DNA of 64,000 nucleotides from Unio delphinus (Eukaryota; Mollusca; Bivalvia; Unionida; Unionidae): contig JAQISU010000041.1 of NCBI GenBank assembly GCA_029339505.1, forward strand, positions 6,023,001 through 6,087,000, in the 5' to 3' direction. This document shows positions 58,160 through 64,000 of the stretch, piece by piece. The notes under the pieces are model-generated. The model was not told the DNA's origin, made no database searches, and worked only from the letters and a program-made list of their open reading frames with translations. The position numbers were made by a program, and so were the translations under genes. Every line of letters begins with the position of its first letter. Position 1 is the stretch's first letter.

Positions 58160-58798
58160 TCGGATATTGTGATGTGCTATTATTTATTCGTTACAAAAGT
58201 TTTTACTGTGTGTTAGCTAATTGACTTTAACATTCGACTGGTCCCTAGTCTGGTTCCCTGCTTAGTATGCTCCCATGCGTTGCACTCCGCTATAACCAGA
58301 CTAACTGGTCCCGTCCTTGTTTATTTGAGAATTAATACAGTCAAGCCTGTTGATAATACTGTTGCATTTTATTTTAAATTTGATTCTTAATCTTCTGGTA
58401 ATCCTTATACTGAAAGTAAAATGAACCCCACATAATACGAGCTGTCAACATTTGATAATACATCTGCAATTATGAGTCGTTTTAAATCTTAATTGGTTTT
58501 GGATTTTAATGAAGTAGCTTTACCGACAAACAGATGATGGAAAACACACAAAAAACCTTTCAAAGGAGCGAAAACAATAAAATGTTTGATTCCATGTAAC
58601 TGGTTTCCATTCAAGTGATGCATGAAATTACTGAGCATCTCCCATCTATTTTTTATTTCATTTTTAGATCAGACCAGTTTCCGGAAATTACATGGTATGG
58701 CTGGTGATAGATTAGCGAAAGGAATCAAATTGGGAACATATTTAAGTTTAAGATTTTCCCAACTTTAAGACGTTTACTTTATTATCTGTTTATCGTGA
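58160..58798. other. Intergenic, no gene
   Basis: Nothing recognised. Confidence 0.45.
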
Positions 58799-59065
58799 TA
58801 GGGGTCCCAGGTGGCCGAGTGGTCAAAAGCGGTCGCCTTGACCGAACAATGCCATCTCACCTTTTTTAGCGTAGGTCTCGGCCTCGGTAAACGTGCGTAT
58901 GTGAGAAAGTTTGCTAGAAGCTTCCCGTGGGAAGGTAGTTGTTACCGATTACTTCCTTTACCAGATAAACCAACCGCCATGTATATCATATCATGTGATA
59001 TACCGACCGCCACGCATATCCTGTCTTGTGCTGATAAATGGCATTTAGCCCAAAATTACAACAAT
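58799..59065 (+). mobile_element. tRNA-derived SINE (family 1), copy f
   Basis: The head GGTGGCCGAGTGGTCAAAAGC is tRNA-Leu/Ser-like, and the body GTGAGAAAGTTTGCTAGAAG and the end TGCTGATAAATGGCATTTAG follow the family, with a diverged middle that contains two similar pieces (ACCGCCATGTATATC / ACCGCCACGCATATC). It is not a tRNA gene, because the tRNA part is incomplete and the body follows. Confidence 0.85.
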
Positions 59066-59649
59066 ACTCGGGAAAGCTCTTTATTTTCTATATATAAGTT
59101 TTAATTAGGTCGTTTTCTATGTCACTGTGGTCCAAGTAAGAAAGACGTACTAATAATACATTCCAATTCCAACGATACAGTGTAGTCATATGCTACTACT
59201 TTACATGATGTAATAGACACTTTATCTTCCTGATTATTATGTAACTTCCTTTTGACTTGGCGCTTCAACTTTCTTTGTTACCATTTTTCTGGAGCTCTTT
59301 TATTATCACGCCATCTTAATCGAACTCAGCAGTCAATCAATGTTGCATCGAACGCTGAAATCAAAGACAATGAATACCGCCTTATCAGCTTCAATTTGGA
59401 TTTGTGGCAGTATACAGTATCCATGCTAAAGTTTCAGTGATATTTAGTCAAGCATTATCATAGAAAGCCATTGTGATGTATATATTCGTAAATGTCATTT
59501 GTATTACAAACATGCCAACAGGGAATCGGTCTTTCCCCACACAATTTACAAGAGCAACATATTCAAGTCAGTTCTATGAGGTCAAGTCTAACAGATCAAG
59601 TCAACATTTGTCAATAGCAATATTATTGTGTGTATAGTTCCCATATTTC
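59066..59649. other. Intergenic, no gene
   Basis: Nothing recognised. Confidence 0.45.
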
Positions 59650-59690
59650 ATACATACATACATACATACATACATACATACATACATACA

Positions 59691-59720
<30 letters not shown>
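59650..59720. repeat. (CATA)n microsatellite
   Basis: About 17 tetranucleotide units. Confidence 0.97.
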
Positions 59721-59723
<3 letters not shown>

Positions 59724-59925
59724 GAGTGGTTTCAATATCCCAGTTCATCAGTATTAAATCAACCAACACACTTCCGTTTAACCACTTATCAAAATCAGCA
59801 TCAACACGCTGTGCTTTTCTCCACTGGAAAGCTACTGTCTCCTCTGAAACGCCTGTATTTCTGTCTAATGTGATTTTTAAATCTGCCGAACCGTTTGCTA
59901 TATCTTCCACGTCATGTTGAAACAT
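59718..59925 (-). other. Possible - strand exon of unknown identity
   Basis: The - strand has CATACAG, then ATG at 59925 and 69 open codons with a balanced, coding-like residue mix (for example FQWRKAQRVDADFDKWLNG), up to a possible donor GTATGT inside the CATA repeat. I do not recognise the protein. It may be an exon, a pseudogene piece or chance. It lies about 230 bp upstream of, and divergent from, the second integrin gene. Confidence 0.3.
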
Positions 59926-60005
59926 CTGTATGTCATGCTATCTATAATGTCAGAATGGCAGAAACCCTTTAGAAATATTGCCGCCTTTCAAGCCATGAGT
60001 GTGCC

Positions 60006-60015
60006 TATATATAAG
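60006..60015 (+). promoter_or_regulatory. TATA-box-like element of the second integrin gene
   Basis: TATATATAAG lies about 140 bp before the ATG at 60154, in otherwise non-repetitive DNA. This is a plausible core promoter position leaving a 5' UTR of roughly 110 bases. No further evidence. Confidence 0.35.
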
Positions 60016-60153
60016 TGTATACGGTACTACAAGGATATAGGAAAATGTGAAATGCATGGACGCCCTTTTCCGACACACATTCCAACAAGAGGCGTACGCC
60101 TTTTGTCATCTTTGTTGATATTTCATTTTCGAACGTGAACGAGAGATTCAAAA

Positions 60154-60335
60154 ATGAACACAAAGCTCGGTTTGGTCAATCATCGACTTTTATTCACTAT
60201 ATTCATCTGGGTTATTGTGGATGAGGTCAGGACATTCAATGTTGATGTTAGAAAGCCGATATATTTTCAGGAAGAAGAAAATGCAATGTTTGGATACACT
60301 GTAGCTTTCATAGCGAATAGCTCTGGTACAACAAG
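60154..60335 (+). CDS. Second integrin alpha gene, first coding exon (continues beyond the window)
   Basis: ATG at 60154 after AAAA, then about 27 residues that look like a signal peptide (basic NHR start, core LLFTIFIWVIV). The mature start is FNVDVRKPIYF, followed by MFGYTVAF. Integrin alpha chains begin FN(L/I/V)D...P..F......FGY.V, so this is the first strand of the beta-propeller. Donor GTAGGT follows at 60336, in phase 2. An in-frame stop is reached only after the donor. It lies about 13.3 kb downstream of the stop of the first integrin gene, in the same orientation, so it is a tandem neighbour. Further exons are not visible up to 64000. Confidence 0.9.
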
Positions 60336-60725
60336 GTAGGTTGTTTGAGTTTTTTAAAAATGAAAATTCATCAAATTCACGTGTATGTGGGCACATCTGT
60401 TGGTGGTAAATTTAGCACAGACACATAGGATTACGCCATCCCTCTTCATGAACTTTTCTATACATGATATTTTTGGCGGTTGTTTCACTTCCAAAAGTAA
60501 CCTTGTTGGAATTATTTAATTTGTGTTGCAAAATGACCAACCTGAGTTGCAGTTAAGTAAAATATTAACGCTAGGTCCAAATGTTTTCTATCACATCCAT
60601 CCAGATGTGTGCAATCTCTCTCCATGGCCGTCTGTTCAATTTGTCAGGAGGGGGAAGGAGGGAGGGCAAAACATGACAGGCTTGTTAATTTTCGTATATA
60701 GGCTACATCAATTTTACAGCACATA

Positions 60726-60804
<79 letters not shown>

Positions 60805-61211
60805 GTGGCTAATCGCAACCCCCTCCATTGATGATAAAGTAATAAGTAAAACTGTATCCCAAACTACACTGGTACGCCTGGTTGGCATGGATTAATGGAG
60901 TTTATAAATGTCGGTTACCAGACATCACAAAACTATTGGAACATCTGATGTTGTATTTATTACTTCACATGCTGTATTAGTATATAGTATAATCAATAAA
61001 AGAATGAACGATCAGCATTGCTAATTTGTATTAGTCCACATTTAATTCTTTATATCATCAGAACCGTTATATTCGATTTTTATTTTATATGAAATATATG
61101 TACACTACTGCATACTAGCGCCCTTCAGCATGTATATTCCATGGGGAATTACTGCAGTTGGGTAGCCGGTGAAATTGTAGAATTGAAGTAGTTATTGCAA
61201 TTATTGTGACT

Positions 61212-61215
<4 letters not shown>
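60336..61215 (+). other. First intron of the second integrin gene, proximal part with (CT)n
   Basis: A (CT)n tract runs at about 60729-60800. No exon seen. Confidence 0.7.
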
Positions 61216-61292
<77 letters not shown>

Positions 61293-61296
61293 GGGG
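61216..61296. repeat. (GA)n followed by a G run
   Basis: About 33 GA units, then 15 G. Confidence 0.97.
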
Positions 61297-61508
61297 CGGA
61301 GAACGCGAGTTTGCACATGTGTTAGGAAACATTTCGACACGGCGTTTATTTATTCTTGCAGGCCGGATTTTTTTATTTTTAATGACATCTCACCCAACCC
61401 CCGTAACCCTCAAATGGTCGATTTCTTTCATGATATTATCAATTGCATAGCATGCTCTTCCGTTCATCTGTGTATATATAGTTCACACAAGACTATACAG
61501 TTGATCAT

Positions 61509-61713
61509 TATGTTGAGGCATGGGTTGGGTTTAACGCCAATTCCCAGCTCAAGATATAAATTACATGGTGGCCAGTATTAGTGGTGGAGGAACAACTCGA
61601 GAGGAAACAACGACTCATGGGAAACTACTGGCAAACTTTCTCAGATACAGACATGGAGATTGCAGTGATCTGTACAAGGCGATCGCTTTAGACCACTCGG
61701 CAGCCAGGGGGCC
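61509..61713 (-). mobile_element. tRNA-derived SINE (family 1), copy g
   Basis: GGTTTAACGCCAATTCCCAG, GGTGGCCAGTATTAGTGGTG, CTACTGGCAAACTTTCTCAG and the head GACCACTCGGCAGCC match the family on the - strand. Part of the region before the head is deleted. Confidence 0.87.
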
Positions 61714-62575
61714 TCAATTGTCATTATTTCATCGGACGATTGTTTGCAGATGCATTAGAAATAAAATCAACGACTTCAGTTTCAAATGTTGCAATAATGT
61801 TAGATACAAATATTTACGAGAAAGTTAATGAAAAATCGTGATAGAACTAATATGGAGTATCAGTCTGCATTTAAAAGCACCATATACATACATTCGAAGG
61901 GTACAATACACTTTTTTAAAAAAAATCTTAATCTTAATGCCAAAAATAATAAAATACATTTATACCTACTTAATTTACTCCAAATAGTTATGATTCCAGC
62001 ACCTGTGTGTGGGATACACTTTGCTTTTGTGTTGTTCGTCCATCTGTCCCAAGATAACTAAAATCTGAATCATCAACAAGACTGAATTTGATAGGTATAT
62101 TGTTTCGATCTAGACACTTTGGTTAGGTTCTGGTGACGGTGAATTTTCTGTTTATTTTTATGGACATTTTATAAAATCTTTTTGGCTAAACTCGAAAAAG
62201 CATATTTAATTTAAAGAATATCAAGATAAACAAATAAAAATTTGTTATGCATTTTTTGTATTAAAATGTGAATGACCTTTAGATACTCATGCCATTTTAG
62301 CAATCTTTCCCCCCATACATTTTTACGTGTTTGGAGCCCCCTCCCTCTTTTGCAAAATGATTAAGAAAAAACATTTAGAAGATAAATGAACTATTTGTCG
62401 GTTTATTTGTATTATGTCGTAGATGAACAGGAGATTTGATTTTCATACTTTTAAGCAATATGCACATAAAGTAGACTTGTGCAGTTAAATTAATTTGTAT
62501 ATACATGTATATGTCCTGTTAAATTAATTTGTATTTACACGCATATGTCCTGTTGAAGTTCCTGTTGAAGTTTTC
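61714..62575. other. Intron, no gene
   Basis: An imperfect 50-bp duplication (TTAAATTAATTTGTATATAC / TTAAATTAATTTGTATTTAC) lies near 62485-62550. Nothing else. Confidence 0.5.
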
Positions 62576-62695
62576 TTTTTTTTTTTTTTTTTTTTTTTGG
62601 AGGGGTCGTTTTCCCGCTGATCTTTACAGACCATTTTAAGGGAAGGCCCTCCTCGAGGCTCCTGTTTTTATTTTGTTTGCTATATGCTTTGGTTC

Positions 62696-62727
62696 TTATA
62701 TCTTATAATGCGTTTTTTTAAATTTAT

Positions 62728-62791
<64 letters not shown>

Positions 62792-64000
62792 AGGGATTTT
62801 TTTTAAAATCAAACATTCGTCATATTTCAGATCATATTGTCGTCTAATCCTTTCTTCCCTTTCTCTTCTTCTCTTTTCTTTCCTTCTTTTTTTCCTTCCT
62901 TTTTTGAGGATTTCTTCAGCTGTTAATTCTTCCACTATTGTTTCGTCGTTATAAATTTCTTCTTCTAATTGATCTCTGTTGTCTTCATCACTTTCATTCG
63001 GTACCTTTCTTTCCTGTTTTTGTAGCATATTTCTTTCTTCATTACTATTTCTTCTGTTATTCAATTTCCGTTTCTTTTTGGGTGGTTCTCTTTCTCTTTG
63101 TATTTTGTTTGTTGTAGTTAAGGCTTGGTGATTTTGTTGTTCTGAACTTTTGGTATTAGTCTTACTTTTTTCTCCTGTTGTTTTTTGTTGTTCTGTTGGT
63201 TTTTGAGTCATAGCCTTTTGTTTTTCTGGACTTTTAGTATTAGTCTTACTTCTTTCTCCTGTTGTTTTTTGTTGTTCTGTTGGTTTTTGAGTCACGACTT
63301 TGTGACTGTCAATTTTTTCTCCCTTTTGTTTTTCTGGACTTCTGGTAGTCATTTTACTTTTTTCTCTTGTTGTTTTTTGTTGTTCTGTTGTTTTCTGAGT
63401 CATGACTTTGTGACTGTCAATTTTTTCTCCCTTTCGTTTTTCTGGGCTTTTGGTATTAGTTTTACTTTTTTCTCCAGTTGTTTTTTGTTGTACTGTTGTT
63501 TTTTGAGTCATGACTTCTAATTCTTGCCGATTTGCAATAGACTGTGTTCTGTATTTCCCGTTCTTGTCTAGCTTTTCTCTGTTTTTTAAACCTTGTATTT
63601 GTTTTACTTCTTTTGTTTCATTTTCTGTTTCATTTTCCGCTAATATTGGAACGTCATTTTGTTCTTCTCTCCTTCCTTGTAGTGTACATTTCCTTGGTGT
63701 ATGCCCTACATTTCCACATTTGTTACATTTCCTATAATGGATGCAGCCCTTATACCACGTGGTTATTAGGAAGCCACGCAGGTAGCATGCTCTTTTTATA
63801 GTTTGGAGTTTTGATCTTTCTATTTCAAGGATTCTTTTTTCATTGTAGATGTTAAATCCAGGGACTGTTCCTAACCTTGAGTTCTCTACCTTGATGTCGA
63901 ATTTCTCCTCTACCCATTTGACTACAATTTCCAGTGGTATTTCCATGGGTATACCCTCAATATGGAGCTCCCCCGTTTGTTTTTTAATTTTTCTCATGAT
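62696..64000 (-). CDS. ORF1-like nucleic-acid-binding protein with CCHC knuckle and internal repeats
   Basis: At least 433 codons, with ATG at 63997. The frame is open to the window edge, so the true start may lie outside. Residues 10-90 resemble the RRM-like front part of LINE ORF1 proteins (for example LRGFLITTWYKG before the knuckle). Residues 91-104 are a zinc knuckle CNKCGNVGHTPRKC (CX2CX4HX4C). Residues about 157-290 consist of four or so diverged repeats rich in Thr, Lys and Gln (KTTEQQKTTREKSK type). A very basic stretch (KKGRKKRRKEKRRRERE) follows, then a Tyr-Ile run coded by the TA microsatellite at the C-terminus. The likely role is binding of element RNA as a chaperone. Function is inferred from ORF1 families. 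It could also be a domesticated host gene, which I consider less likely. Confidence 0.6.
62733..62788. repeat. (TA)n microsatellite at the ORF1 C-terminus
   Basis: About 28 TA units lying within the reading frame at 62696-64000. Confidence 0.97.

Larger units (their letters stand above)
62576..64000 (-). mobile_element. Non-LTR-type retroposed unit carrying ORF1 only, open to the window edge
   Basis: Reading the - strand: the ORF1 frame (64000-62696), a (TA)n tract within its last codons (62733-62788), a short 3' region, an AATAAA at 62672-62667, and a 23-base poly(A) (T run 62576-62598). There is no ORF2 between ORF1 and poly(A). The 5' end lies beyond the window. It looks like a retrotransposed ORF1 transcript or a non-autonomous LINE. 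A target duplication was not identified. Confidence 0.6.

Noticed and set aside
58799..58860. tRNA-Leu/Ser gene suggested by GGTGGCCGAGTGGTC
   Set aside because: Followed by the SINE family 1 body and lacking a proper T arm at the expected distance.
60523..60831. Frame ending in a Leu-Ser run
   Set aside because: It lies in the first intron of the second integrin gene and its end is the (CT)n microsatellite.
61115..61340. - strand frames with Leu-Ser runs
   Set aside because: Produced by the (GA)n/G-run microsatellite.
63185..63801. + strand frames rich in Phe, Ser and Leu
   Set aside because: Shadow of the - strand ORF1, which has the zinc knuckle and coding-like organisation.

Overview
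The window reads as animal nuclear DNA: AT-rich, with GT-AG introns of several kilobases, tRNA-derived SINEs, MITEs, LTR, tyrosine-recombinase and non-LTR retroelement remains, and very many minisatellites. No bacterial gene organisation, CRISPR array or rRNA is visible. The integrin type, the retroelement families and the tandem-repeat load suggest a lophotrochozoan, most likely a mollusc (bivalve or gastropod). That taxonomic call is inference.

The backbone is one large + strand gene. Twelve exons between 735 and 46895 join with matching intron phases into the last 665 residues of an integrin alpha subunit: last beta-propeller repeat, thigh, calf-1, calf-2, a furin-type site, transmembrane helix, GFFKR tail and stop. 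The 5' exons lie left of the window. A second integrin alpha gene starts at 60154 on the same strand: a signal peptide plus the mature N-terminus, ending at a splice donor at 60335. It runs off the right edge. The window therefore holds the junction of a head-to-tail pair of integrin alpha genes.

The introns and the intergenic DNA are full of mobile DNA. Two partial Ty3/Gypsy-type elements (6641-11470 on +; 18547-24050 on -), a gag fragment (37150-37757) and a diverged LTR (55896-56300) belong to one group. Its integrase lies upstream of reverse transcriptase and its capsid is SCAN-like, which is the hallmark of Gmr1-like elements. Also present are a decayed Gypsy fragment (15420-16850, -), a DIRS-like fragment (34310-35245, +), two Tc1/mariner/pogo-like MITEs with a small nested or adjacent palindrome, two short hAT-like MITEs, at least seven copies of one tRNA-derived SINE plus two pieces of another, and a non-LTR-like ORF1 followed by poly(A) but no ORF2 (62576-64000, -).

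The third layer is tandem repetition. Nearly every intron and the region 3' of the first gene carry one or more minisatellite arrays, with units of about 21 to 95 bp and a different unit in nearly every array. The arrays listed here add up to roughly 11 kb. Many open reading frames in the window are artefacts of these arrays or of (TA)n tracts. The only clearly functional-looking coding capacity is the two integrin genes. All retroelement genes are broken or cut, except the ORF1 at the right edge, which stays open to the window end.
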